A DNA stretch of 64,000 nucleotides from Neocallimastix lanati (nom. inval.) (GCA_016946835.1 JACVTC010000005.1:1310001-1374000); one strand, 5' to 3'. Shown: positions 28,804 to 46,571, counted from the first letter of the stretch. The notes: generated by a model from the letters alone, not told the origin. Numbers and translations: made by a program.

Positions 28804-31800
28804 ATGGAGTTAAAAAACAATATTAATGCCAATGATAATAACAACGAAAATTCAAATTTAGTTGTTAACCAAACAAATAAAAAAAATATTATTATCAATG
28901 ATGTAGGTAACTCTCATTCAATAATTGAAATTAATTCAAATATGATACCCGAAGTTATTAAACAAGAAACCACAACAATAACTACCACAACCACAATAAA
29001 AAAGAAAAAACGAAAGAGAAGAAGAAAAAAATCAGTTGAAGAAAACATTAATATTTCTGATAATGACTCAGATGAATTATGCGATATTTCTTTTACTTCA
29101 GTATATTCCACAACTTCTTCCATATCAAGTATATCTAATGATATATATTCCACATCATTAATTAATAATTCTTCTTTAGAAGAAATACCTTTAAATTATC
29201 AATCATTTAATAATGTTCATAATGGACATATTCTTTTAAATGATATCAAAACTTCTACATCAAATGATAATATTTTAGATAATAATGAATATCCATATCC
29301 AAATAATAAAGACAATAAAAAAGGAAAAAGAAAAGACAAAGATAAAGAAATTGATGTTATTAGTAAAAATGATTTTCCAAAGAACATAGAACAATTAAAA
29401 CAAAAGCATTTATCTTTTACAGAAGATAATTCATCTAAACAATCTTATAGTTCTGTTAACTTTCTTTCTACCAAAATAAATAATAAATCCAAAATGTCAG
29501 AATCAAATAGAGTGTCTATTTCTTCAAATATTAGTATACCCATATTTAATAATATATTAAATTCAGCCTGTTCTTCTGTCAATCTATCAACAACTAATAT
29601 TTTTGACAATAAAGTTAAAGAAAAAGATGAAAATTTGTCATTTAAAAGGAAATCAAATATTTCAGAAGTCAACTATAAATATTTAGAAAGAAATATTATT
29701 CCTTATAATAGACTTTCTTTGACAGATAGTAATTATAATATAAATATTAATGATTTTAACGCCTTAAATATATTAAAAGAAAATCAAATGATTCATCCTA
29801 GTGATGCTAATTCTTTTTATTCTCTAACTCAGAGTTCTTCACCTTTGATAAAATTTTCAAGTTCAGTTAATAAACCATATTCAAAATCTGTTGTACAAAA
29901 GGAGACATTAAAAAATGATATAAAAACTCAAAATCCATATTTATTTAATAATAAAGATATTAATGAACTCTATTCGATGATGAACTTGAACTCCAAATTT
30001 AATAGTAGTAGAAATTTTCAAGCATTAAGTAGTATAAAGAATAGTAGTATAAAAAATATATTTATAAATAATATCAGTTTAGAAGATTTTAAAGATAAAA
30101 ATCCTGTTTTCGATTCTGACTCTGATTCTGATTCTAATTCTAATTCAAATTATAATTCTTGTTCTGATTCAAGTTCCTATTCTGGTTCAAACATTAGTGA
30201 AAGAATACTAGATTATGGTTTTATTCATAGAAAAGGTTATTCAAAACCAGAAGGTTTAAAACCGTGGATAGAAAAGAAAGATTTTTGTTTAGAAAAAGAA
30301 AAGTGTTCTATATGTTTTGAAGACTTTAAGAATGAACCAAGTATACCATTTATGTTAATTTGTAAACATTATTTTCATTTTGAATGTATCTTTAAATGGT
30401 GTTGTCAAGAGGATAATACTAAATGTCCTCTTTGTCGTGAACCAATTGATAAAAATCTTATATTTGATGATATTATTTTTAAATTTGATAATGTAGATGA
30501 AAAAGGCATAGGGTATTCCACACTCCTTCCAGAATTAGAGCAAGAAATCTCCACAACTACCTCAACGTATTCTACCTTAACACATTCACTAACCCAAACA
30601 ACAACTTCCACTACTTCTATTCATAATCCTAATCCAAATAATGAAAATAACTATTCTTCATCTCTCAATAGGATGGCTGCATCCTCATCCACTTCTGTTC
30701 ATTCCCCTGTATTTTCAACAATATCAAAGTCTTCTTACCGTATTCATGAAGAAAGACCTTCAACCCCATTGAAAGAAGTATTTAATTGTACCAATATAGT
30801 CGAATGCAATAATATGCCATCAGCATTCCCAAATACTTTTCATATCAAAAATCAGAATCAATTGAACACATTAGATATTTTTAATAATCAATCAAGTATA
30901 AATCAAAATCATAATATTTATAGTCAGTCTCATAATCATAGTTGCAACAGTATTAGCAGTAATAGTAATAGTTATAGTAATGGTAGTTTTTGTGTAAATA
31001 GTAGAGCCAATACTATAATTCCCACCAATTCTAATAATAATACTAATGAATTAACAAAAAAAACATCAGAAGGATGTTATCGATTGAATTCACTTGAACG
31101 ATTAAATAATAATAATCTTATTACTAATTCAAGTGTAAATACTAATTCCTGTTTCACCTCGAGTCCCTTAAGACAAAATAATTTTGATAATGAAGAGCTA
31201 TCACATGAAATAATATCTATAGAGACTCCATATGAATTAAGACAGCCATTTAGTAAATCTTTTTCTAATACAAATATGAATGAAAATACAAATGTAAATG
31301 TAAATGCAAATGCGAATACAGATGCAAATATAACTTTAAATAAATCAATTTTAAAGCAACATCAAAGTATTAGTGATATTTTATTGAACGACTCTTTAGA
31401 ATCAACAGATATTACCTTAAATAATACCAGTTCATCAGATATAACTCAAAATAATTCATATATTACAACAAGTGACAATACCTTATATATTAATAATAAT
31501 AATGTAATACTAACTATCGAAAATACAACGCATTCCAATAATAATGATGTAGTACATACAACAACCCCATCAATGACTACAACGACTGAAGAAACAGCAA
31601 AAACTCCAAGTACCATTAACATTGCATCAACAAATATAAATTATAATAATAATAAAAGTAATAGTAATAATAAATCGGGTAATAAGGACCAAAAAATGAA
31701 GGAAAATACATTAAAATTAATTTCTGAAAATAAATATATCTTTATTTATGGTATTCCCTTCGTGTCATTTATTACAATAATTTCTATATTTCTTATATAT

Positions 31801-31809
31801 TTAATTTAA
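28804..31809 (+). CDS. RING-H2 E3 ubiquitin ligase with C-terminal membrane anchor
   Basis: Single-exon gene of 1001 aa. A RING-H2 finger (C3H2C3) lies at 501-544: C501, C504, C520, H522, H525, C528, C541, C544, with CPLC at the end. It is the hallmark of an E3 that recruits a ubiquitin-charged E2. The last 24 residues (about 978-1001, rich in Ile/Phe/Leu/Tyr) form one hydrophobic helix ending at the stop, so the protein is probably tail-anchored with the RING in the cytosol. The remaining sequence is Ser/Asn/Thr-rich low complexity with a basic patch near residue 65 (KKKKRKRRRKK) and an acidic Asp/Ser run just before the RING. Which organelle and which substrates cannot be told. No intron is needed, unlike most neighbours. 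Confidence 0.9.
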   Translation: MELKNNINANDNNNENSNLVVNQTNKKNIIINDVGNSHSIIEINSNMIPEVIKQETTTITTTTTIKKKKRKRRRKKSVEENINISDNDSDELCDISFTSVYSTTSSISSISNDIYSTSLINNSSLEEIPLNYQSFNNVHNGHILLNDIKTSTSNDNILDNNEYPYPNNKDNKKGKRKDKDKEIDVISKNDFPKNIEQLKQKHLSFTEDNSSKQSYSSVNFLSTKINNKSKMSESNRVSISSNISIPIFNNILNSACSSVNLSTTNIFDNKVKEKDENLSFKRKSNISEVNYKYLERNIIPYNRLSLTDSNYNININDFNALNILKENQMIHPSDANSFYSLTQSSSPLIKFSSSVNKPYSKSVVQKETLKNDIKTQNPYLFNNKDINELYSMMNLNSKFNSSRNFQALSSIKNSSIKNIFINNISLEDFKDKNPVFDSDSDSDSNSNSNYNSCSDSSSYSGSNISERILDYGFIHRKGYSKPEGLKPWIEKKDFCLEKEKCSICFEDFKNEPSIPFMLICKHYFHFECIFKWCCQEDNTKCPLCREPIDKNLIFDDIIFKFDNVDEKGIGYSTLLPELEQEISTTTSTYSTLTHSLTQTTTSTTSIHNPNPNNENNYSSSLNRMAASSSTSVHSPVFSTISKSSYRIHEERPSTPLKEVFNCTNIVECNNMPSAFPNTFHIKNQNQLNTLDIFNNQSSINQNHNIYSQSHNHSCNSISSNSNSYSNGSFCVNSRANTIIPTNSNNNTNELTKKTSEGCYRLNSLERLNNNNLITNSSVNTNSCFTSSPLRQNNFDNEELSHEIISIETPYELRQPFSKSFSNTNMNENTNVNVNANANTDANITLNKSILKQHQSISDILLNDSLESTDITLNNTSSSDITQNNSYITTSDNTLYINNNNVILTIENTTHSNNNDVVHTTTPSMTTTTEETAKTPSTINIASTNINYNNNKSNSNNKSGNKDQKMKENTLKLISENKYIFIYGIPFVSFITIISIFLIYLI

Positions 31810-32068
31810 GTTATATATATATATGTACGTATGTATGTATATATATTTTCTCTATATATATATATATATATAATAATATTTTTCAAAATATACATTTATA
31901 TTAATAATATATTTATATCACTACATTTATAATTTTTTTTTTATATTTATATCTATAATTATATATAATTCATTATATTTTTTATTATTATTTTTATTTT
32001 TATGTTTTATTTTTATTTTTTAATATTATAATATCTTAAAATTAATACATATATTATTATATATTATT

Positions 32069-32121
<53 letters not shown>

Positions 32122-33459
32122 AAGAAAGAAAAAAAAATATTAAAATTTTATTCTTTTTAATGAGTTATCTATAAAATCTATAACTAGTTAAAAAATAAAT
32201 AAATTATCATTTAGATAAAATAATGAAAGATTAAAGAAATATTATAAATATATAGTTTATAAAATAGTTTTATTTTTAATTTTTAATTTTTTTTAATTTT
32301 TATTTTTATTTTTTATTATTATTAATATTCTTAACTTTTAGGACTTTGTAATTTAATCTTTTTTTTTTTTTTTTTTTTTTTTTTATTTTTATTTTTAACA
32401 ATTATTTTTATTTTATTAATTTCAATTATCAAATTTATCAAAATATTATTTAAATATGTTTAACTATTATAAATTTTAATTATATAGAATTATTATTTTT
32501 TATAATTTAAAGTTTATAACCATTTAAATTAATTTAATTAAATTTAATTTATTTAATTATGTGTGATATTGTATAATTTTTTTTTAAAAAAAAAAAATTA
32601 AAAATAAAAAAAGAATATAATATATATAAATTATATAAATTATATAATAAAGTACATTATAGAATAAAAAGTTAATATATATTATTACATATATGCAAAT
32701 GAATTTTATTTAAACATATATTATTTTTCAGATAAATAATGAGAATTCTATTAAATTTTTACCATTAAACTTAATATTGGCATTAGCATTCATATATATG
32801 CAATATATATATAATATTTAAATAAAAATAAAAATTATAATAATAATAATAATAATATAGAATAGAGTTAGATCTTTATTGTTCCTAACCATTTTTTTAA
32901 GAATAAATATTTTATATTAAATGTAAATGCAATGCAATCTTCGCATTTGAATTTTATTATTAATTTTATTATTATTATTATTGTTATTATTAGTTTTGTA
33001 TAACAAATATTAAAAATAAAATAAAAAATAAATATTAATAATCATAAATAGTTTATAAATTTATTATTATTATTTTTTTTATAATCGTAATAATCTAATA
33101 TATTTAGTTATAAATATATTAGATTATTTTATTATTATAAATTATTTAAATTACCATATAAAAACCATTTAAATATGAAATACTCAATCAACATCTGATC
33201 TATAAATTTATAAATTTAGATCAACACTACATGAAGAATTCATCTATGCATATAATAACAATAATTATATAAATGTTAAGTAATTAATAGTAAAAACAAC
33301 TATTAATATATATATATATCATCATTGATTATTATATATTATATATACAATTACTGATTAAATATCATTATACGAAATCAGCATAATATTTTAAATATTT
33401 ATATTTTCATAAATTGATATTTAAAATTTTGTATAAAAAATTTTTCTTTTTACTTCAAT
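31810..33459. other. Spacer downstream of the RING gene
   Basis: A/T-rich with a poly-A run of about 48 bases (32072-32119) and other homopolymers. No gene seen. Confidence 0.6.
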
Positions 33460-34382
33460 TTATTCTATACTAAATTTTCTATTTATTATTTATTTTTATT
33501 ATTTATTCTTATTATTTATTATTATTTATTTATTATTATTTATTTATTATTATTTATTTATTAATTTATTATTTATTATTATTTAATTATTATTATTTAT
33601 TTGTTATTATTTATTTATTTATTTATTATATATTATTATTTATTATTATTATTATTTGATTATTATCATTAGTATTATAATATTTTTTTATTATAAAAAA
33701 TAAATATGTGTATTCTAAAGTATTATATAAATATTTATATAATTTATCTAATTAAACTGCTATTTATCAAATTAAACTATTATTAATATCCTTGATATAA
33801 TGATTGAGTAAAAAATAAAAGTAATTATAATTTAATTATAATAATTTTAATAATAAATATAATCATTTTCAAAGGTTTTTTTCAAAAATCCTTAGTATAT
33901 TTTATTAAAATTCTATTATACTAAATTTTCTATTAATTCTTTTGTATTATTATTTATTCTTATTATTTATTCTTATTATTTATTATTATTTATTTATTAA
34001 TTTATTATTTACTATTTATTATTATTATTTATTTATTATTATTTATTTGTTATTATTTATTTATTTATTATATATTATTATTTATTTATTATTATTTATT
34101 TGTTATTATTTATTTATTTATTATATATTATTATTTATTATTATTATTATTTGATTATTATTATTATTATTTGATTATTATCATTCTAAAGTATTATATA
34201 AATATTTATATAATTTATCTAATTAAACTGCTATATGTCAAATTAAACTATTATTAATATCCTTGATACAATGATTGAGTAAAAAATAAAAGTAATTATA
34301 AATTAATTATAATAATTTTAATTATAAATATTTTCATTTTCAAAGGTTTTTTTTTCAAAAATCCTTAGTATATTTAATTGAA
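33460..34382. repeat. Direct tandem duplication, unit about 450-470 bp
   Basis: Copy 1 (about 33460-33909) and copy 2 (about 33910-34382) share order and most bases: attctat..actaaattttct, TTATT-type microsatellite, then ctaaagtattatataaatat, tccttgata.aatgattgag, tttcaaaggttttttt and ccttagtatatt. The start of a third copy is seen at about 34383-34396. Copies differ by scattered substitutions and microsatellite length. No coding potential. Confidence 0.9.
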
Positions 34383-34396
34383 ATTCTATTATACTT

Positions 34397-35123
34397 TTTA
34401 ACTATAATATATATTTATATATGCAAATTAATTTAAATTGAATCTATTTTTTTTTTAAATTTATAAACTAAAATCAATAGAACATAATAAAAAAAAAAAA
34501 TAAAAGCATGTACTTAATATATATGATATTTATATGATATAATATTTGAATCAATAATCAATGCAATAGTCCAATAATTAATATCAATATAATCAGCATA
34601 TTGTTTATCTAATATTATTACTATAAAATAAAATAAAATAAAAAAATATATTATAATAAATAAATAAAATAAAATAAAATAAAAATAAAATAAAAATATA
34701 ATAAAATAAAAAATAATACATAAAATATAGTAGTAATAATAATATTTAGTAAATTATTTAGCATTAACAATATTATTTATTATTAAATAATGTTATTATT
34801 ATTATTGTTATTTTATTTCTTTATTTCTTTATTTTTTATTTTTTAAATTTTTTTTTATTTTTATTTTTTTTTTTTTTAGTGTTTCTATTTTATTTTTCTT
34901 TTTTGGTATTATAATTTTTTTAATTTATTTTTTTTTTTTTTTAATAATTTTTAAGATTTAAATTTACTTTTGGTATAATTATAAATAATTAATAATAATA
35001 AAGAATGTAATTATCTATTTGTTAAAATAATGATTTTTATAAAAAAAAAAAAAAAAATGCTTGCTTCTTGTTTGATTGATTGATTATTAATATTATTAAT
35101 TATGTTTATTTACATTATAATTT
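34397..35123. other. Spacer before the histidine-phosphatase gene 3' end
   Basis: A/T-rich with (AAAAT)n-like runs. It includes the 3' UTR of the next minus-strand gene. Nothing else seen. Confidence 0.55.
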
Positions 35124-36481
35124 TTAATTTTTTGTTTTTCCGCTATTTTTTTTTATGACTTTGGTTTGAGTAACAGTAACTGTCTTGAAAACTGTTTTTT
35201 GCTCATCAGAACGTTTTTCAAAAGTAAATTTAGCAATTTTCGTTCTAGTAGTTCTAGTAGACAGAGCTGTAACTTTTGATTTTGATAAAACTCTACTCAT
35301 AACACCTTCATAAGTTTCATTTCTTTCTGATGGTAAGTAAATATCATAAGTTTGATAGTTTGGTTTTGGACCTGGGTTTTCACTAGTTCTATTTTGTAAT
35401 TTAAAGTTTGGTTTAGCTCTTACACCACCTTCTACCTTTGAACAAGCGGTATACCATACTTCAATTAATTTACCATCTTGTACTGTAAAAACTTTATCAC
35501 TCTTCATACCATATCTTGGCATAATAGTTTCATTGTAAGCTTTAGCTAAACCTCTAGCAACGGTATCAAGCTTCATTAATATTATTATAAATAAAAATGA
35601 ATATACATGTAATTATATATATCTTATTATGTTTTACTCTCTATAATTTAATTATAATTTTTAACATTCATTTTTATTATTTTTAATTCAATAATTTTTT
35701 GATATTTACTTGCTGATGCTGGTACATGACTAAAACTGGATCGACTTCTGGTGGTAATTGAATAATATAGTTTAAGACATCATTACCATCACCACCACAG
35801 CATTTTTCCTTTGTAAGATCAATACCTAAAGCCTTTGCTAATGGAACAACTTGTTGATACTATATATATACATATATATTTATATAATCAATAGTATTAA
35901 ATACTTATTTTTCTGATTATTTTTATATCATTTATATATTATATTATTATTAATTGTAAGTTAAATATTATTATTTATAAATATTTACCATTCTTTGAGA
36001 ATAATGTAAATCACGTAAAAAAGAATCTAAATATTAATATATTATTTATTATATAATATTTTTAATAATATATAATTTAAACACATATTACTTCGATTTG
36101 ATATATATATATATTTTATTAAGTATATATATATTTATTAAGTAATTAATATTTAAATTTAATTTTATTTATTTAAATACCAATAAATTCAGGTTGTCCT
36201 TGGAAATGTTGATAAATGATTTCTTTTGGTTGTCTTTCAATTGGAGCATCAGGTCCAAAAACTTCAACCATACAATCAGTTCTTAACATACCAGTATAAC
36301 CTAAACCATCCTTCTTTTCAGCACCTTCTATACCATCAGTTGAAGAATCTTTGTTATTACCATCTAAGTAACCTTTACCAGGTTTTTCACCATGCATTAT
36401 AAGATATACAGTTCTTGTTGATACATAGGGATATAATATTGGTAAAAATAATATAAATGATATTAAAATATTTTGTTTCAT
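35124..36481 (-). CDS. Secreted histidine-phosphatase-fold (phosphoglycerate-mutase-like) protein
   Basis: Exons: 36481-36181, 36026-35989, 35859-35710, 35570-35124; GT/AG, phases match, 311 aa. The first 21 or so residues are a hydrophobic signal peptide. Next comes YLIMHGEKP, the position of the RHG(E) motif that carries the phosphorylated His (here H30), with Met at the usual Arg. A Cys-Cys-Gly-Gly segment precedes VLVMYQHQQ, where H161 sits where the second catalytic His of the fold is expected. The C-terminal 150 residues are basic and unlike the usual domain, with a Thr/Lys-rich end. The fold assignment rests on these motifs and their order. The substrate is unknown, and the missing Arg makes ordinary phosphatase activity doubtful. 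Confidence 0.75.
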
Positions 36482-37022
36482 TTTTTAATTTTTTTTTTTA
36501 AATTTAAAATTATTTGTTTTATTTTTTTATATTTTTAGCTTTCCTTTGATTTATATTTGTGTAATTTTTTTTTTTTAATTATATATATTTATTATGAATA
36601 TTGAAATTATTTTAATTAATTTTCGATTTATTTCTTCAAGCTCTTAAAAAAAAAAAAATAATTTTGAATTTTTTTTATTATAATTAAAAATAAATTTTAT
36701 ATTACAAACAAGAATTTGTTCAATTTTAGGTGTTTATTATTTCTATTAGTATTTTCTTTATTAACTTTTTTTATTTTATTTTTTATTTTATTTTATTTTA
36801 TTTAATTAGATAAGAGAAAAATAAATCTTTTAAATATCATTTTGTTTTTTATTTTTTATTTTTTTTTTTTTTTATTTTTTTTTTTTACTTTTTTCTACTC
36901 TATTATCTCTTTCCTGTATTTTACTTAAATAGTATTTTAATTTCTGGAAAAGATAAAATTATTTTATCACTTTCAAAATTTTATTTAGTTTCTTTTTTTT
37001 TTATTTAAAAAAAAATTTAATT

Positions 37023-37057
<35 letters not shown>

Positions 37058-37973
37058 ATTATTATTTTTATATATTAAATTTTAAATATATATTAATATA
37101 TATTTGTATATATTATTGGACCATAAAGAGTTATATCATTAAGATTTACAATAGCGAAATAATTAAAATTATATTAATAAAGGTTATTTATCAAATTATA
37201 AAAAAGTTTTTTTTTTTCTTTTTTCTTTTAAATATTTTTTATTCAAATCTAGATAATATTTTTATTAATTAAAGTTAAAATATATATCATTAATATTTGT
37301 AATATTTATTATAGCATATTAATTATTTAATATTTTATTATATATATATAATTAATAAAATAGTGAATTATTAAAAATGTTTTATAATTATTAGAACATT
37401 TAATCATATATATTATATAAATAGTATCTTTCATTTTAATTAATTATATTTAGTATATATTTATTATTAAAATTTAATTTATAAAAGAATTCATTTCCAT
37501 GTATTAAATTTATTGAAATGGAAATATGAAATGGATTTTAATATAAAATAAAGAAATAATTTATTAATAATATATTAGTATATATTTATTTAATTAATTA
37601 ATGTATTTAATTTTTATTTTATTGGATAAATTTTTTAATTCAATATATCTTTATATAAATAAATATACAATTATTATTTTTATCCATTTAAAATTTTAAT
37701 AAAATAAAAAAAAAATAATAATAATAAAATTTAATTAATAATTTATCTATATAATAATTATGCTATTTTTATTATAAATGATTTTATATAAAAATGTATT
37801 AGTTTCCATAATATATCTGTCTATATGATTAATATCAAAAATAAATTAATATAAATTTAAATAGTTATATACTAAAATTAAAAAATAACATAAATTAAAA
37901 TAGGTTTTACTAAAATTAACAAAACGTATTTGATGAAAAAATATGAATCAGAAATATAAAATAAGGTTAAATC

Positions 37974-38006
<33 letters not shown>

Positions 38007-41000
38007 GTTTGGAAATTTTAAATTTTTTATTAAATTATTTCCAATAAATTATATAAAATATATTTTTTTATTTTCTCATTATTTTATGTAAATTCTTTTT
38101 TTAATGATTCTTTTTCTTTAATATATTATTAATAACGTATAAAAATGAAAAAATTATATAAACTAATAAATCATTAAATAATTTATTATTAAATAAAATA
38201 ATTTATTAATTAATGATTCATTTAATATATATATATATATATTTAAGAAATGATTAATTATCATTTACTATTTATAACTAAAACTTATTTAGTTTCATAT
38301 TTTTATATATAATATTTATATCATGAAAATTGTCTGTTAACTTTAATAAGTTTAAAATTCGTTTATTTAATTATTCATTAAAAGTATTACACATAAAATT
38401 TGTTTTTTCCAATCAAACTAAACTATTAATATATATATTGTTAAATATTTATTTATATTTACTAATTATAAAAAATATAATCAATACAATGTTTTGGTAA
38501 TTTAAAATGAGTTTTAATGAATTTTAAAAAAGTTTAACAAAAATAAAAAATTTTCAACAAAAGGGTAAAAAATAATGAAAATCCGTTTTTAAATAAAAAC
38601 AACGTATTAAAGCTAATACATGAAAATAACATTAATGATTTTTTATAATATATTAACATTCATTAATGTAAATTTTAATTTTATATATGAAATATTGCAA
38701 TATATATTATGAAATTAATTAAGAAAAATAAAATAACATAAAAGCATATAATAATTACATTTTTTAATGATCAATTGATATAATGGATAAAAATAAACGT
38801 ATCATATATTTTCATTTTTTCATTAGAAAATAAAAATTACGAAAAATAGGACTAATTTTTTTTTCTTCTTTTTTTTTTAGAAAATAAATATGAAAAAATA
38901 TGAAATGAAGCTATTTTTAATTTAAATTTTATAATGTTAATTCTATCATTATAATTAATTATACTCATAATTAATTAAAATAATAAAAAATATATTTGTA
39001 TGTTTAAAATTTAAATCAATATATTTATGAAAATATAATATATACCCGATATTAAAAAACTTTATTATAAATCAAATCATTATATTTATTTAATCAATAT
39101 TTTTATTAATGAAATCATTATTATTTTTAACTTAATTATAAACAAGTCTTTTTCTAATTATAATTTAGAGAATATTTTTTTATGTAAGAGCAGATATATA
39201 TTATATAGGACACTTCTTCATTTATTAATAAATGAATTAGTTATAAATTACGGAGTTTATATTCATATTGAAATAATTGATGAATATAGATAAATATGTT
39301 TTATTCATATAAATATGTATATATATATGAATTTGAATTTTATTTAGAAACTATAAAAAGGAGTGAATGCGCTATGTAAATTAATATTGTGAAATTTAAC
39401 CAACAAACGAATCATTTTATATATACTAAAATTTGGAAGAATAGAAACAATATATAAATGTTTATATAATTATTCATCTATTATTTATAATTTAATAAGC
39501 TATAAGTAAAGTAGTATACATCTTTAATATTAATAATTATATCAGTTATTGTATTAATATTACATTTATTAAATGTTTTTATTTTAATACTAATTTTTTT
39601 TTACATGTGAATACATTCCATATATATTATTAAAGGAATATCTATAATTATATCTCATTGACATTCAATGGATAGTGTTGTTAAAAAATTTTTTTGATGA
39701 TTATGAGAATAATTAATAATAAAATAGTTTTCTGTTATTAAATATTTGTAAATACAAATAAAGAAGTAATAATGATATAAATTAAATCGAAAACTCTAAA
39801 ATATATTTAAATAAAATTTATTCATAATAAATAATTAATATAATTAACAAATATATCAGAATAACAATGGGAAAATATGGATTTTATATAGATAAAATTA
39901 AGAAACATATATATAATTAATATTAACAATATTATTAAGATAAATATATACTGTATTTATAATTTAAATTAAAATCATTATAATTATAATTATATTATTA
40001 ATATAATTATAAAAAATGAAAAATACTTAAAAAAATATGAACATAATAATAATTAGCATGATTAAATCAATAATACATAAATATTCATATCTCTTAAAAG
40101 ATCTAAAAAGAATATATAACAATACAAAAACCAGCATTTAGGTTTATTCCACTCATAGAAACTTTTACCAAAATAATATAAATAAAATTAAAAACTATAT
40201 ATTAAAAAATTAAAATTTAAATTTTAATTATTATAATATAATATTTTAATTAATATATATATTTCAATATATTCTACCATAAATTATATAAATTAAAGTT
40301 TATAATGCACAATCAATTAATTAAATTTAATAATTAAAAAAAAAAGTATTATTAAACAAAGAAGTTTCAGTCATTAAAAATTAAAAAATTTGCCCTTAAA
40401 TATAATGTAAACATATATAAATTAAATATATTAAATATATATTATAATGATTAATTGTATACATGTGAAAAGAGATTGTTATATATTTATAATTTTTTTG
40501 ACAGCTAAATTTTCCACACTTTATACATTAATATAAATATTAACATTATTTAAATTTTAATATTATTAATTATATCATATATTAAATATTATCTATAATC
40601 TATAATTTAGCATTAAATCTAATAACTATCTTTTCTTTTATATATATATATTTCTATATTTTTTTTGTTTAATCCATTGCCCAAAATATAAAAATAATAA
40701 ATATGTATTTATGTATATTATAATATAATGATGATACATTTTAATAACTTTAAAATATAATAATTATTTAATTAATTATAACCATTTTTTTTTTCAAAAT
40801 TTAAAAATATTTGAAAATAAAATAGAAAAATTATAAGAAACTAAATATTTTTAATTTTATGGTATAGAGTTTTTATAAAAAATAAATAAATAAATATACA
40901 ATTTTCATATAAATTTAGAATTATAATAGTAAATAATCTTATATATATATATGCAAATTATAATTTATTCATTCAAACATTCTTTAAATAATTTAATAAT

Positions 41001-42621
41001 ATTAAATTTCACATCAAAGTATAAAAATGATAAATTTCTAAATAAAAATAAAAATTTAATTATATAGATGTTTTTATTTCATTCTTTTCTCTATGACCAA
41101 TTATTAATAAATATAAATTAAATTTAAAAATAATTTAATTAATCATTGATTAAACTTTTTAATTATATTTTGTTTTGATAAAAAAAATTATAGCAATAAA
41201 TATAAGGTTTTTTTTATGAAATGATATATAATAAAGTATATATATATATTTAAAAGTATTATTCTATATTTTAAACTTTTTTCCATTTGTAAATTACATC
41301 CAAAAAAAAAATAAAAATAAAATAAAAATAAAAATAAAATTGAATATATTTTTTATATTATTATATTAATTATATATTTAAATAAGTATATTAAATTTTA
41401 TTATTTTTTTTTATATTTACATATAATATTTTTTATTTCATTAAACATATATATATTATTATTATTAATATTATAACATTTTATTATGTTATAATATTAA
41501 TTTAAATGGCATTTCATATCGTAAATAATCATCTATCCTTAAATTCTTTATTGATAAAATTGTATAAGAATTTATATTATTCTTATATTCTAGAATATCT
41601 TTTTTAACAAATATAGTATCAAATGAAAATAAGTATATTTAAATAGCCATCTATTCAAAATATATTTATAAAGAAATCTTTTTTACAAATAAGTCATATA
41701 AATAATATTTAATAAATATATAAAGTATTTCCATCAAGCTATTTATATTTTATAACAACCCCAATAAATAAAAAATTATAAAGACTTTTTTCTATAAAAA
41801 TATATATATCATAATAATAATATTTAATATGAATATTTTTATTCATATTTTTTGTCTTATTATTATATATATAAATATACACGTGAATAAATGTATTTGA
41901 TTTCATTGATAAATACTAATGTTATTTGTATTTCCAATCATTTTATAGAATAAAATCTTTTACATTATATATCATATTTATAATATATAAAATTTTTATT
42001 TTCTTTTTTAATAATTTTATTATTTGAAAAAAGTGTTGGTATTAATTTACTGTAATGTAATAAAATATATATATTATAATAATATTAAATATTACAATAA
42101 ATTATATTTTAAATATATTTATAATATATTAAATTAGAAAAGAATTTATATATATAAAAAAAAAAGACAAAGATATATAAACTTTAATAAATATTATATT
42201 ATAATTAAATAAATAAAATAATATAATAATAATATAATAAATAATCTTTAATGTTTTATTTTTTCAATTTAATACTTTTTTAATTATTTATTATATATGA
42301 GAAATATATAATCCATTTATATTTCAATATATATATCCTTTTTATAGTTTTTAAATTTCCTTCATAAAAATAATTTAATATTAAATATAATTAAAATCTT
42401 ATATTAAAATGCTTTTTATAGATTATTTATTAAATATATTAAATAATAATAATTTATAATAATTACTAATTAATATAAATAATTAATATTAAAATCATAG
42501 TTAATAATAAACATAAATTCATAATAATTATGAGAAAAATATTATAATTATATAATATTATTACTTAAAATAATTAAATATTAAATTTATATTTCACATT
42601 TTATATATATATATTTTAAAA

Positions 42622-42655
<34 letters not shown>

Positions 42656-42972
42656 TAATACAGCAATAATATTAAATGAATATAATTGAAAGATAATATC
42701 AATCTAAAGTTTATTAATTCTTCATGAAAAAATAATATTTAAGAAAAATAATAACATTTATATATGAAATATATATGAGTGTTTTTTAAAAAATCGTAAT
42801 AAAAATAAAAAAAATCAGATTTAATAAATAATTCATTTTAAAATAAAATTAAAATTAAATATCAACTTTATTTCATATACCAATTTAATTTTCAAATAAA
42901 ATTTAAAACAAAAGAATATAAAGTTTTAGTTTCATTTTTATTTAAATATAAAAATATTAAAATAAATACTTG
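36482..42972. other. 6.5 kb gene-free A/T stretch
   Basis: No coding region, tRNA or repeat family was recognised on either strand. From about 37,400 to 42,600 the text is almost wholly A and T but has few of the long homopolymers and trinucleotide tracts that are dense elsewhere. It therefore has a different texture from the other spacers here. Confidence 0.65.
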
Positions 42973-46509
<3,537 letters not shown>

Positions 46510-46571
46510 AATAGAAAAAAGAGAAGAAAAAAAAATCATAGTTGATATTTAATCTAAAAATTAATAATAAA

